NCBI GenBank assembly: GCA_903858185.1 | Contig: CAIOHT010000044.1 | Location: 1 to 42,745 of the forward strand | DNA: 42,745 nucleotides | Direction of reading: 5' to 3' | From: an uncultured Caulobacterales bacterium | GTDB taxonomy: Bacteria; Pseudomonadota; Alphaproteobacteria; Caulobacterales; Caulobacteraceae | Shown here: piece by piece, positions 16,570 through 25,264 of the stretch | Position numbering within the stretch: the stretch's first letter is position 1 | Layout of the letters: each line of letters starts with the position of its first letter | Notes under the pieces: generated by a model | Seen by the model: the letters and a program-made list of their open reading frames with translations, nothing else | Told to the model about the DNA's origin: nothing | Databases searched by the model: none | Made by a program: the position numbers and the translations under genes

Positions 16570-17685
16570 TTACGCGGCGTTCCTGCGTTCAAGCTGGGTG
16601 ACCAGCCGTTCTTTCCAGACCTTCGGGGCGCCGGCCACAAGGCCGAGCTGCCGCGAGCGGCGGTAGTAGAGGTGGCAGTCGACTTCCCAAGTGAACCCCA
16701 TGCCGCCGTGCGTCTGGATGTTCTCCTTGCTGCCGAACCAGTAGGCCTCGGAAGCGGCGATGCGCGCAGCCGAGGCTGCGACAGCTAGCTCGGGCGCATT
16801 CGTGTTCAAGGCCCAGGCGCCGTAGTAGGCGTTGGAGCGCGCGACCTGGTTCTTGACGTACATGTCGGCCAGCTTGTGCTTGATCGCCTGGTAGCCCGCG
16901 ATCACACGGCCGAAGGCGTAGCGACCCATGGCGTAGTCCTTGGCCATCTCCAGGCACTTGTCGGCGCCGCCGGTCTGTTCGAAGGCGAGCAGCACAGCCG
17001 CCCGGTCGAAAACCTGTTCCATGAGCGCGAAGCCCTCGCCGGCGCCACCCAGACGGGTCGCGGCCGCGCCGCTGAAGGTCAGGCGGCCGACGCCACGGGT
17101 CGGGTCGAGGCTCTTGAGGGTCTCGCGGCTGACGCCCGCGCCCTTCAGATCGACCAGGAACAGGCCGGCCTTGCCGCCCTCGTTGGCCAGCACCACGGCG
17201 ACGTCGGCGATGTCGCCGTCGGTCACCGGGATCTTCACGCCGGTCAGCTTGCCGCCCTCGACCTTGCAGACCAGGTTGCCGGCGTTGACCACGCCCGGGC
17301 CTTCCGAGGTGGCGAAGCAGCCGATGATCTCGCCGCCGGCGATCTTCGGCAGCAGGTCTGCCTTCTGGGCATCGTCGCCCGCCAGCAGCACCGCCTCCGC
17401 CAGGAAATAGACGGTCGAGGCGAACGGGATCGGCGCCACGACGCGGCCCATCTCCTCGGCGATGGCGCAGAGCTCGACATGGCCCAGGCCCAGACCGCCG
17501 AATTCCTCGGGGATCGCGGCGCCGAGCCAGCCCTGCTCGCCCACGCCCTTCCACAGGTCGGCGTCGAACGAGACGTCGTCATCGTTCAGCACCTTGCGGA
17601 CGGCGGCGCTGGTGCAGCGGGCCTCCAGGAACTTGCGCGCCTCGTTCTTGAGGAACTTCTGGTCGTCGGAATAGTCGAAATTCAC
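16570..17685 (-). CDS. Acyl-CoA dehydrogenase, small-subunit type
   Basis: Acyl-CoA dehydrogenase, 371 residues. It starts with the N-terminal domain FDYSDDQKFLKNEARKFLE, has the central motif GWLGAAIPEEFGGLGLG, and ends with the block IQTHGGMGFTWEVDCHLYYR, typical of the smaller partner in heteromeric dehydrogenases. A GTG start at 17685 is chosen because GGGAGG lies 5-6 bp upstream and the residues before it do not fit the family; the frame would otherwise extend to 17733. It is the first gene of the two-gene operon. The two proteins probably form one enzyme acting on an uncommon acyl-CoA (branched, dicarboxylic or sterol side chain). That pairing is inferred from adjacency and family pattern. 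Confidence 0.9.
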   Translation of the reverse strand: MNFDYSDDQKFLKNEARKFLEARCTSAAVRKVLNDDDVSFDADLWKGVGEQGWLGAAIPEEFGGLGLGHVELCAIAEEMGRVVAPIPFASTVYFLAEAVLLAGDDAQKADLLPKIAGGEIIGCFATSEGPGVVNAGNLVCKVEGGKLTGVKIPVTDGDIADVAVVLANEGGKAGLFLVDLKGAGVSRETLKSLDPTRGVGRLTFSGAAATRLGGAGEGFALMEQVFDRAAVLLAFEQTGGADKCLEMAKDYAMGRYAFGRVIAGYQAIKHKLADMYVKNQVARSNAYYGAWALNTNAPELAVAASAARIAASEAYWFGSKENIQTHGGMGFTWEVDCHLYYRRSRQLGLVAGAPKVWKERLVTQLERRNAA

Positions 17686-17760
17686 AGCTGCCTCCCGCCA
17701 CGCGTCGGTTCGCGCGTCTCGTTGGGATGGCAATGTAGCGGGCTTTCCGCGTGGGGAAAG

Positions 17761-17777
17761 ATTGACCTCGCGTCAAT
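17761..17777. promoter_or_regulatory. Inverted repeat, possible operator upstream of the acyl-CoA dehydrogenase operon
   Basis: A perfect 6-bp inverted repeat ATTGAC-ctcgc-GTCAAT, 76 bp upstream of the GTG start of the dehydrogenase operon and 48 bp upstream of the divergent gene at 17825. On the minus strand GCTACATT follows closer to the gene and resembles a Caulobacter -10 element. It may be a regulator site; no regulator gene is adjacent. Confidence 0.35.
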
Positions 17778-17824
17778 GAATTCAGGTTCTTATGCACGAC
17801 CAATCAGAATGATGGCGTGGATGC

Positions 17825-18400
17825 ATGGCGAAGGCCGTTTTTCAGAAGAACCAGAAGGTGTGGGTCGAGAGCGTCGGCGCCTGGGCGACCATCGACCGGA
17901 TTGTGCCGATCTGGGCCAAGGGCTTCGACGAGCCGGTGCGCGTCACCTACGACGTCGGCCTTGGTCGCGAGTTCCACGCCCATGAGCTCAGGCCCGAGGA
18001 CCGCGTAGAGGACGCAGACGGCGAGCTGCCCGGCGAAGGCTGGCGGCTCATGCGCGCCAAGAACAAGTGGCAGCAGGAAGGCGACTGCTCGCACCACCCC
18101 TTCCCCGGCACCTATCCGGTGGTGGTGACCGATCCCGGCGACTGGGGCGGCTGGCGCACGCCCGGCGCGGAATACGACCGCGATCCGAACAGGATGGAAC
18201 GCCAGGCCCGCCTGATCGCCAGCGCCCCGCGCCTGCAGGCGATCGCCCGCGAGCTGATCGCCCTGGTCTCGGAGTCGCCGGAAGACGCCCCGCCGGTTGT
18301 CGCTGAACTGGCCCGCCGCGCGGCGATCATCGAGCGCTACGTCCAGGAGATTCCCGCCGCGGCCTCAGAAGGATCGCGCCGGGAGAGCAGCGCGGCCTGA
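17825..18400 (+). CDS. Conserved protein of unknown function
   Basis: A 191-residue soluble protein with no signal peptide or membrane segment. The first 60 residues (KAVFQKNQKVWVESVGAWAT, VTYDVGLGREFHAHEL) look like a small beta-barrel or SH3-like fold. The middle part has a conserved-looking HHPFPGTYPVVVTDPGDWGG segment. The C-terminal half is helical (APRLQAIARELIALVSE), ending in low-complexity Ala/Ser/Arg. Base use matches its neighbours, and the frame is supported by the protein-like composition. The only in-frame ATG is at 17825, with no good ribosome site. I do not recognise the family. It is divergent from the acyl-CoA dehydrogenase operon and 86 bp upstream of pepN. Confidence 0.7.
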   Translation: MAKAVFQKNQKVWVESVGAWATIDRIVPIWAKGFDEPVRVTYDVGLGREFHAHELRPEDRVEDADGELPGEGWRLMRAKNKWQQEGDCSHHPFPGTYPVVVTDPGDWGGWRTPGAEYDRDPNRMERQARLIASAPRLQAIARELIALVSESPEDAPPVVAELARRAAIIERYVQEIPAAASEGSRRESSAA

Positions 18401-18486
18401 CCTGACGGCACAGCCCCTGCGAGGATGAGCGGGAATCCGGAACAGCTCTACTGGCCTCATCCTTCCGCTGTGCCTAGATATCGTCC

Positions 18487-21066
18487 ATGCGCACAGAAGC
18501 CCCCCAACCCGTCCGCCTGGCCGAGTACCGGCCGCCCGCCTACCTGATCGACGAGGTGTTCCTCGACTTCAGTCTGGAGCCGTCGGCCACGCGGGTGAAG
18601 GCGCGCCTCACGGTCCGTCGCAATGGCGACCACGCTGATCCGCTGGTGCTCGACGGCGAGGGGCTGAAGACGATCTCTGTCGCGGTCGATGGCGTCGCCC
18701 ATCGCTACGAGGCGACGGCAGAGGCCCTGACGCTCTTGGGCCTGCCGGCCGCGTTTACGGTGGAAACGGAAGTCGAGATCGACCCGCAGGCCAACACCGC
18801 GCTGATGGGCCTCTACATGTCCGGCGGGCGGTTCTGCACACAGTGCGAGTCCGAGGGTTTCCGGCGGATCACCTGGTTCCTCGATCGTCCGGACGTGCTC
18901 AGCCGCTACACGGTGCGGATGGAGGCGGACAAGGCGTTCCATCGCCTGCTGGCCAACGGCAACCGGGTTGAAGGCGGCGACCTGCCCGGCGGCCGTCACT
19001 ACGCCGTCTGGAACGACCCGTTCCCCAAGCCCTGCTACCTGTTCGCCCTGGTGGCCGGCGAACTGGACGAGCTGGCCGACAGCTTCGTGACCATGACGGG
19101 CCGCACGGTCGATCTGCGCATCTTCGTCGATCCCGGCATGTCAGGCCGCGCCGAGTACGCGATGGACAGCCTCAAGCGCTCGATGAAATGGGACGAGGAG
19201 GCCTTCGGCCGCGAGTACGACCTGGACCTGTTCATGATCGTCGCCGTCCGCGACTTCAACTTCGGTGCGATGGAGAACAAGGGCCTCAACATCTTCAACT
19301 CCGCCCTGCTGCTGGCGGACTCCGCCACAGCCACGGACATGGACTACGAGCGCATCGAGAGCGTCGTGGCCCACGAGTATTTCCACAACTGGACCGGCGA
19401 CCGGATCACCTGCCGGGACTGGTTCCAGCTGTGCGTGAAGGAGGGCCTGACGGTCTTCCGCGACCAGTCCTTCAGCGGCGACATGCGCGGCGAGGCGGTC
19501 CAGCGGATCAAGGACGTGAAAGCCCTGCGCGCCCGGCAGTTCTCCGAGGATGCCGGTCCCCTCGCCCATCCGGTGCGGCCGTCGAGCTATCTGAAGATCG
19601 ACAACTTCTACACCGCGACGATCTACGAGAAGGGCAGCGAGGTCATCCGTATGCTGAAGACTTTGCTCGGCGCGGATGTGTTCCGCCAGGGCATGGACCT
19701 CTACTTCACCCGCCACGACGGCGAGGCCACGACGGTAGAAGCCTTCATCCAGTGTTTCGCCGATGTGTCCGGCCGCGACCTGACCGACTTCTTCCGCTGG
19801 TACGAGCAGGCAGGCACACCGGCCGTGGACCTGACCTCGGACTATGACGAGGCCGCCGGCGCCGTCGCCATCACCCTGCGCCAGTCCACGGCCCCGACGC
19901 CGGGTCAGCCGATTAAGTCCGCGGTGCCGATCCCGGTCCGTATCGGCCTGCTGCACGATGATGGCCGGCCGATGGGCGAGGAATGCCTGGTTATCCTCGA
20001 TCAGGACGAACAGACGATCACCCTGCCTGCTCCGGCGCGTCCGGTGATCTCGCCCCTTCGCGGCTTCTCGGCGCCGGTAAACCTGACCACAGACTCACCG
20101 GAGAAGGACCGCTACGTCCTGCTCGCGTCCGATACGGACCTGTTCAACCGCTGGGAAGCGGGCCAGGACCTTGCAAAGGACCTGATCCTCAAGCGGGCGA
20201 AGGGCGCCCCGGACGAGGTCGCGGAGGAACGGTTCGCCCACGCCATGGGCCGCTCGCTCGGCGACCAGGCGGCCGACCCGGCGTTCAAGGCGTTGCTGCT
20301 GGCCCTGCCGACCGAAGGTGATCTCTCGCTGGCGATGACACCCGCCGACCCACAGGCCATCCACGACGCGCGCGACCACCTGCGGGCGCGTCTGGCCGTA
20401 CATCTGGGCGATGACCTGCGGCGGCTGCATGCCGGACTCAGCGACAACGGTCCCTTCTCGCCGGATGCCGAGGCGGCAGGCCGCCGGGCTCTGCGCAATG
20501 CGGCGCTGGATCTGCTGTCCGTCGATCATCACGCGGAAAACGCCGACATCGCCGCGCGCCATTTCGACACGGCCGCCAACATGACCGATGCGATCGGTGG
20601 TCTGGCGGCGCTGATGGCGCTGGGCGGCGAAGCCCGCGAGAAGGCGCTCGAGGCCTTCCACGCCCGCTGGAAGGACGAGCCGCTGGTGCTGGACAAATGG
20701 TTCGCCATCCAGGCCCGTGAGTCCTCGGACGAGGCGCTGGGTCGCGTGCTCGGCCTGACGGTCCATCCGGATTTCGACCGCCGCAACCCCAACCGTCTGC
20801 GCGCGCTGGTCGGGACTTTCGCCGGCTTCAACCCGGCCCGGTTCCACGATCCGTCCGGTGCGGGCTATCGCTTCCTTGCAGACCAGATCATCGCCACGGA
20901 CGCCGTCAACCCGATGACCGCCGCCCGCTTCGTCGAGCCCCTCGGCGGCTGGCGTCGCTACAAGCCGGAGCTTGGCGCGCTGATGAAGGCGGAACTGGAG
21001 CGTATCGTCGCGGTCGAGGGTCTGTCGAAGAACGTGTTCGAACTCGCCAGCAAGGCGCTGGACTAG
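18487..21066 (+). CDS. pepN: Aminopeptidase N (M1 family)
   Basis: Zinc aminopeptidase that removes N-terminal residues from peptides in the cytoplasm. It has 859 residues, close to the E. coli PepN length of 870. The exopeptidase motif GAMEN is at residues 260-264; the zinc motif HEYFHNW begins at residue 296 (ligands His296, His300) and the third ligand Glu319 lies in KEGLT. The N-terminal beta domain, the catalytic domain and the long C-terminal helical domain (from about residue 540) are all present. The ATG at 18487 has a weak ribosome site but fits the family N-terminus. A GAATC (GANTC) site lies about 60 bp upstream. It ends against a REP-like hairpin and is convergent with the EamA gene. 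Confidence 0.95.
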   Translation: MRTEAPQPVRLAEYRPPAYLIDEVFLDFSLEPSATRVKARLTVRRNGDHADPLVLDGEGLKTISVAVDGVAHRYEATAEALTLLGLPAAFTVETEVEIDPQANTALMGLYMSGGRFCTQCESEGFRRITWFLDRPDVLSRYTVRMEADKAFHRLLANGNRVEGGDLPGGRHYAVWNDPFPKPCYLFALVAGELDELADSFVTMTGRTVDLRIFVDPGMSGRAEYAMDSLKRSMKWDEEAFGREYDLDLFMIVAVRDFNFGAMENKGLNIFNSALLLADSATATDMDYERIESVVAHEYFHNWTGDRITCRDWFQLCVKEGLTVFRDQSFSGDMRGEAVQRIKDVKALRARQFSEDAGPLAHPVRPSSYLKIDNFYTATIYEKGSEVIRMLKTLLGADVFRQGMDLYFTRHDGEATTVEAFIQCFADVSGRDLTDFFRWYEQAGTPAVDLTSDYDEAAGAVAITLRQSTAPTPGQPIKSAVPIPVRIGLLHDDGRPMGEECLVILDQDEQTITLPAPARPVISPLRGFSAPVNLTTDSPEKDRYVLLASDTDLFNRWEAGQDLAKDLILKRAKGAPDEVAEERFAHAMGRSLGDQAADPAFKALLLALPTEGDLSLAMTPADPQAIHDARDHLRARLAVHLGDDLRRLHAGLSDNGPFSPDAEAAGRRALRNAALDLLSVDHHAENADIAARHFDTAANMTDAIGGLAALMALGGEAREKALEAFHARWKDEPLVLDKWFAIQARESSDEALGRVLGLTVHPDFDRRNPNRLRALVGTFAGFNPARFHDPSGAGYRFLADQIIATDAVNPMTAARFVEPLGGWRRYKPELGALMKAELERIVAVEGLSKNVFELASKALD

Positions 21067-21067
21067 A

Positions 21068-21092
21068 GGACATGTACCTCAGGTACGTGTCC
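21068..21092. repeat. REP-like hairpin at a convergent junction
   Basis: An almost perfect 25-bp palindrome: arms GGACATGTACCT and AGGTACGTGTCC around a single C, with one mismatch that can pair as G-T. It begins 2 bp after the pepN stop and ends 7 bp before the end of the EamA gene. It may terminate both transcripts. The form is like repetitive extragenic palindromes linked to REP-associated transposases. Only one copy was found in the window. Confidence 0.6.
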
Positions 21093-21099
21093 CCCGGAA

Positions 21100-22011
21100 T
21101 CAGCGCCCGTTCGGGGACAGGCGCCTGCGGTAGATTTCTCCCGCTCTCGGCCAGAACGTGTTCAGCGCCAGCCCTGCCATGACCAGGCCCGCCGCGGCCA
21201 GCTTCCAGGCCGGGAGCGCTTCGTGCAGGAACAGCGCTGACGCCCCCATGCCGAACACGGGCACCAGCAAGGACATCGGCGCGATGGTCGCCGCCGGATA
21301 GCGCGCAAGCAGCCAGCCCCAGACGGCATAGCCGAACATGGTATTGCCGACGGCCTGCCACACCACGGCCGCCCAGGTCAGCGCGTCGGCCCTGACCAGC
21401 CCGGTGCGGATCGCCGGCCAACCCTCGAACGCCAGCGAGAAGGCCAGCAACGGCGGGATCGAGAACAGGCTCGCCCAGACGACGTAGGCCAGCATGTTCA
21501 CGTTCGGCGTCTGCCGGGCGACCAGATTGCCGCCGGCCCAGCCGAGTGCGGCCAGCAGCACCAGTCCGATGCCCAGCGGCGTCGCGGAACCGTCCGTCCG
21601 CCAGATGATCACGCCGATCCCGGCGGCGGCGAGCGCGAGGGCCGCATACTGGAACGTCCGGACCTTCTCGCCGCTGATCCGCATGGCGAGGGCGATGGTG
21701 AAGAAGGCCTGGGTCTGCACCACCAGCGAGGCGAGGCCCGGCGAGATGTGACCCTTCATGGCCAGGAAGAGCATACCGAACTGCCCCGCGCCGATCAGCA
21801 CGCCATAGGCCGCCAGGTTGCGCCAGGGCACGTCGGGCTTCTTCAGGAACAGCACGGCCGGAAACAGCGCGACGCTGAACCGCAGGGTCGCGAACAGCAA
21901 CGGCGGCAGGTGATCGAGCCCGACCCGGATGACGACAAAGTTGGAGCCCCAGACCGCCATCACCGCCAGGGCCAGCAAGGCGTGCCGGAGGGACAGGCTG
22001 TGGGGAGTCAT
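21100..22011 (-). CDS. eamA: EamA-family exporter (O-acetylserine/cysteine exporter-like)
   Basis: Inner-membrane transporter of the drug/metabolite superfamily, 303 residues with about ten hydrophobic helices in two EamA repeats. The N-terminus (LALAVMAVWGSNFVVIRVGL) and segments such as SLVVQTQAFFTIALAM, YAVWGWLLARYP and PMSLLVPVFGMGASALFL closely follow E. coli EamA, which exports O-acetylserine and cysteine. The start is placed at ATG 22011, with AAGGAC upstream; the frame extension to 22311 lies in the intergenic region and has no family character. It is divergent from pleC across a 208-bp region dense in GANTC sites, one of which overlaps its first codons. The substrate in this organism is not proven. 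Confidence 0.85.
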   Translation of the reverse strand: MTPHSLSLRHALLALAVMAVWGSNFVVIRVGLDHLPPLLFATLRFSVALFPAVLFLKKPDVPWRNLAAYGVLIGAGQFGMLFLAMKGHISPGLASLVVQTQAFFTIALAMRISGEKVRTFQYAALALAAAGIGVIIWRTDGSATPLGIGLVLLAALGWAGGNLVARQTPNVNMLAYVVWASLFSIPPLLAFSLAFEGWPAIRTGLVRADALTWAAVVWQAVGNTMFGYAVWGWLLARYPAATIAPMSLLVPVFGMGASALFLHEALPAWKLAAAGLVMAGLALNTFWPRAGEIYRRRLSPNGR

Positions 22012-22219
22012 CGGGGCGGAGTCCTTGCGGCGGGAGACCTTCTCTAGGCGTTCGCGCTCGAAACGCCAGCCTGGAAGGGGCACAGGTGAGTCCGGCGCAC
22101 CACTGTAGGCGACCATGTGACTCAGACTGGGGAGAAATCGCCATTGGTCCGTGACGACGGGACTCTGCGCCCCTAAGATTCCCTTCACGGGGTAACTGAC
22201 TCGGGTTTGGGGACTGAGG
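22012..22219. promoter_or_regulatory. pleC/eamA divergent promoter region with a dense GANTC cluster
   Basis: Seven GANTC sites start at 22005, 22019, 22088, 22119, 22161, 22177 and 22198 (the first is in the eamA start). This is the CcrM methylation sequence. CCTAAGATT at about 22172-22180 is a possible -10 element for pleC and overlaps one site. No TTAA-containing CtrA box is present. The arrangement suggests methylation- and GcrA-linked cell-cycle control of pleC. Confidence 0.6.
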
Positions 22220-24718
22220 TTGGCGGGTAAGCGTCGCAAGGCAGCAGTAGCCGGCGAGCCGTCCTTCGCCGCGTTGCAAAGCCGTGCCCCGTCCGGCGCC
22301 TTTGTGCGCATCGTGATCCTGGCCGCCGTGGTGCTGCTGGGCGTCTACACGGCCTTCGGCGTGACGCGGCTGCAGCGGGGCTGGGTGTCGCACGACGGTG
22401 CAGGCGGTCCGGACGCGGCGGCCCAGATTCTCGCCGCGCGACTCGAGGCCCGCATCGCCCAGCGCAGCGGCGGTCTGGCCGCCGGCTTTGAACTGCTCAC
22501 CCGCGCACAGGATCGCCCGATCGACGCCGCCGAGGCCGCGCTACGCGCCTCCGGACCGGGGGTCGCCGCCACGGCGGTGGTCAGCGGAGAGACAATTTCA
22601 GCGGTCGCAGGCCGGGCGGAGGCCGCCGACTGGAAGGGGGCCGCCCGCCAGGCGGAAAGCTCGAGCAGGAGCCTGTGGGTCGGTACGGCCGCGGGCGATC
22701 CGCGCCGACTCTATGTCGCCCGTGTCGTCCCGGGCCGCGCGGTCATCCTCGCGGCCGAGGATCGGGCGAAGCTGCCGGCCGGCGCGGTCGGGGAAGGGTC
22801 CTTCGCCGTGGCCACGGCGGACGGGCGCCTGATGACCGGCGCGGGATCGGGCGGCGTCGCCCAGGCCTCCGCGGTGCGCGAAGCCTTCGGCCTGGACCTG
22901 AGCGATCTGCGGCCCGACCTGCTGGTGCGTGGCCGGCAACCGAACGGCGGCATCGTCGACGTCGCCAGCCGTCCTGTCGCCGGCGGGCTGCTCGTCGCCA
23001 TGGCGGCAGCCGCGCCGATCAGCGTGATGCAGGCCAACGAGGCCCGCATTGACGGCATCGTCGCCCTGCTGGTGCCCCTGGGCATCGGCATCGCCCTAGC
23101 GTTGCTGCTGTTTTCCCAGAGCCGCAAGGCCGAGGCCGCCCAGCGCGCCTTTATCGAGAGTGAGCAACGCTTCCGGATGGCGGTCGAGGCGGCGCGCTGC
23201 GGCATCTGGGAGTGGGATCTGGTCAACGACCAGGTGTTCATGTCCGACGTCACCGGTGTGATCTTCGGCTGGGGCGGCGGCGGCGTGGTCGGCGGTCAGG
23301 AAGTGCTGGACCGGGTCGCTCCGGACCACCGCGAGCGCGTCCGTCAGGCACTCGCCAGCGCAGCCAGCTTCGGCGCCTTCGACGTGTCCTTCCGCGTGCC
23401 GGACCGCCAGGGCGGCAAGTCGATCTGGATCGACGCGCGTGGCCAGGGCCTCGGCCAGGCTGACGCAGACGGCTATCACCGGATCATTGGCGTGGCGCTC
23501 GACGTCACCGAGGAACGCCTCGCCCAGGCCCGCGCCCAGGCTGCGGAGAACCGGCTGCGCGACGCCATCGAAAGCGTGTCCGAAGCCTTCGTCCTGTGGG
23601 ACCGCGCCGGCAGGCTGCTGATGTGCAACCGCAACTATCGCAGCGTGTTCAACCTTGAGCCCAAGGTGCTCAAGCCCGGCGCCGCCCGCGATCACGTCAA
23701 CCGCTTTGTTCAGCTGGCGATCAAGCAGGAGATCGCCGGTCCCGAAGGCGTGCGCGGCATCCGCGAGGCCGAGTTGTACGACGGCCGCTGGGTGCAGATC
23801 TCCGAGCGTCGCACGGCCGAGGGCGGGCTGGTCATGACCGCTACCGACATCTCCGCCGTAAAGGCCCAGGAAGAGGCCCGCCGCCTCAACGAGGAGCAGC
23901 TCCAGAACGCTGTCGTCAGCCTCGAGCGAAGCCAGGAGCAGCTCGCCGAACTGGCCCGCAAGTACGAGAACGAGAAGGTCCGCGCCGAGGCGGCGAACAA
24001 GGCCAAGAGCGAATTCCTGGCCAATATGTCCCATGAGCTCCGCACGCCGCTCAACGCGGTCAACGGCTTCAGCGAGATCATGATCGCGGAAATGTACGGC
24101 CCGCTCGGGGACCCGCGCTACAAGGAGTATGCGGGCGACATCCACAACAGCGGGCAGCACCTTCTGGCCCTGATCAACGACATCCTCGACATGTCGAAGA
24201 TCGAGGCCGGCAAGATGAACCTCAAGTTCGAGCCGCTGAATCTGGAAGAGGTCACCGAGGACGCCGTGCGGCTGGTGCGCAACCGCGCCGAGGCGGCCGG
24301 CCTGTTCCTGACCGTCGACTTCCCGTTCCTGCCGGAGATCGAGGCCGACTATCGCGCGGTCAAGCAGGTGCTGCTGAACCTGCTCAGCAACGCAATCAAG
24401 TTCACGCCGCGCGGCGGCCGCGTAACCGTGCGCGCCGAGGTGCGCCAGGACACGCTCGGCGAGCGCGTGCGCGTATCGGTCTCCGACACCGGCATCGGCA
24501 TCAGCAAGGAAGACCTGTCACGCCTCGCCCAGCCGTTCGAGCAGGTCGAAAGCCAGCACAGCAAGACCACCCAGGGCACGGGTCTGGGTCTCGCACTCAC
24601 CAAGTCCCTGATCGAGCTCCACGAGGGCGCGCTGGAAATGGACAGCACCCCCGGCGAAGGCACCACGGTCAGCTTCGTCCTGCCGATCCGCCGCCTGCAG
24701 GGCGTGATCGCGGCCTGA
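22220..24718 (+). CDS. pleC: PleC-type cell-cycle hybrid-sensor histidine kinase/phosphatase
   Basis: Membrane histidine kinase of 832 residues, matching Caulobacter PleC (842). One helix near residues 28-50 and one near 277-300 flank a periplasmic domain. Then come two PAS domains (about 315-435 and 445-560), the H-box NMSHELRTPLNAV with His605 (His610 in Caulobacter PleC), and the ATPase domain with VLLNLLSNAIKFTP, DTGIGI and GTGLGL. There is no receiver domain. An in-frame stop at 22193 leaves TTG 22220 as the only usual start before the first helix, with GGGGACTGAGG upstream. In Caulobacter PleC controls DivK/PleD phosphorylation, polarity and motility. The gene order pepN-eamA-pleC-(ECF module)-glnE fits pleC loci in other Alphaproteobacteria, from memory. 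A DivJ-like paralogue is the main alternative; length, topology and context favour PleC. Confidence 0.82.
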   Translation: MAGKRRKAAVAGEPSFAALQSRAPSGAFVRIVILAAVVLLGVYTAFGVTRLQRGWVSHDGAGGPDAAAQILAARLEARIAQRSGGLAAGFELLTRAQDRPIDAAEAALRASGPGVAATAVVSGETISAVAGRAEAADWKGAARQAESSSRSLWVGTAAGDPRRLYVARVVPGRAVILAAEDRAKLPAGAVGEGSFAVATADGRLMTGAGSGGVAQASAVREAFGLDLSDLRPDLLVRGRQPNGGIVDVASRPVAGGLLVAMAAAAPISVMQANEARIDGIVALLVPLGIGIALALLLFSQSRKAEAAQRAFIESEQRFRMAVEAARCGIWEWDLVNDQVFMSDVTGVIFGWGGGGVVGGQEVLDRVAPDHRERVRQALASAASFGAFDVSFRVPDRQGGKSIWIDARGQGLGQADADGYHRIIGVALDVTEERLAQARAQAAENRLRDAIESVSEAFVLWDRAGRLLMCNRNYRSVFNLEPKVLKPGAARDHVNRFVQLAIKQEIAGPEGVRGIREAELYDGRWVQISERRTAEGGLVMTATDISAVKAQEEARRLNEEQLQNAVVSLERSQEQLAELARKYENEKVRAEAANKAKSEFLANMSHELRTPLNAVNGFSEIMIAEMYGPLGDPRYKEYAGDIHNSGQHLLALINDILDMSKIEAGKMNLKFEPLNLEEVTEDAVRLVRNRAEAAGLFLTVDFPFLPEIEADYRAVKQVLLNLLSNAIKFTPRGGRVTVRAEVRQDTLGERVRVSVSDTGIGISKEDLSRLAQPFEQVESQHSKTTQGTGLGLALTKSLIELHEGALEMDSTPGEGTTVSFVLPIRRLQGVIAA

Positions 24719-24721
24719 GTA

Positions 24722-25264
24722 CTATTCGGCCGGCTGCGCGTCCGTCGGCGTCCGGGCGGGTGCAGGCCGGCCTTCCCACTGTCTCTGGAAGCGCTGGTTG
24801 ACCATCTGGCTCATCGCGCCCCGCATGGCTTCGGCGAGGTTTGCGCGCTCCTCGGGCGGCAGGGTGGCGGAGAAGGCGACCATGTCCCGCTCCAGCCGCG
24901 CGCGCGCGCCAACCTCCAGGGATCGCGCACGATCCAGCTCCGCGGCCACCTGGCCGGCGTCGAAGTCTTCCGACGCCATGGCGTCGAAGGCCTTGCGCTT
25001 GATCTTCCGGGCCTCCCGGATATCGCCCACCGAACCCGCCAGGGCGCGGCGCAACACGGCATTGAAGGCCGGACGATATTGCGGCGACAGCGCGCGGGCG
25101 CTGGCCCAGAAGGGTAGCGGCGCGCGTCCCTGCCCCTGAACCACGACCGGCGATGGTTTCATCAGCCTCGGCCCCAGCGCCCAGGCGCCGACACCCAGCC
25201 CTACCAGAAACAGGTTGAGCGCCAGCGACGCCAGCAGCGCGATGATAAGGCGGCGCGGGGTCAA
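24722..25264 (-). CDS. Periplasmic CnrX/CpxP-like sensor protein (heavy-metal-resistance fold)
   Basis: A 180-residue protein with an N-terminal hydrophobic helix (LIIALLASLALNLFLVGLGV) that acts as a signal anchor, then a helical periplasmic domain with the Glu/Arg-rich pattern of CnrX/Spy/CpxP-like proteins (RRALAGSVGDIREARK, LPPEERANLAEAMRGAMSQM). It contains no His and no Cys, so the metal ligands of CnrX are absent. It starts with TTG at 25264 in a TTGA overlap with the anti-sigma-like gene, with a strong GAAGGAGA ribosome site. It is the last gene of the EF-hand/ECF operon. The stop lies 3 bp from the convergent pleC stop. It probably senses envelope state or chaperones proteins and feeds into the sigma/anti-sigma pair; that link is inferred from gene order. 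Confidence 0.7.
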   Translation of the reverse strand: MTPRRLIIALLASLALNLFLVGLGVGAWALGPRLMKPSPVVVQGQGRAPLPFWASARALSPQYRPAFNAVLRRALAGSVGDIREARKIKRKAFDAMASEDFDAGQVAAELDRARSLEVGARARLERDMVAFSATLPPEERANLAEAMRGAMSQMVNQRFQRQWEGRPAPARTPTDAQPAE

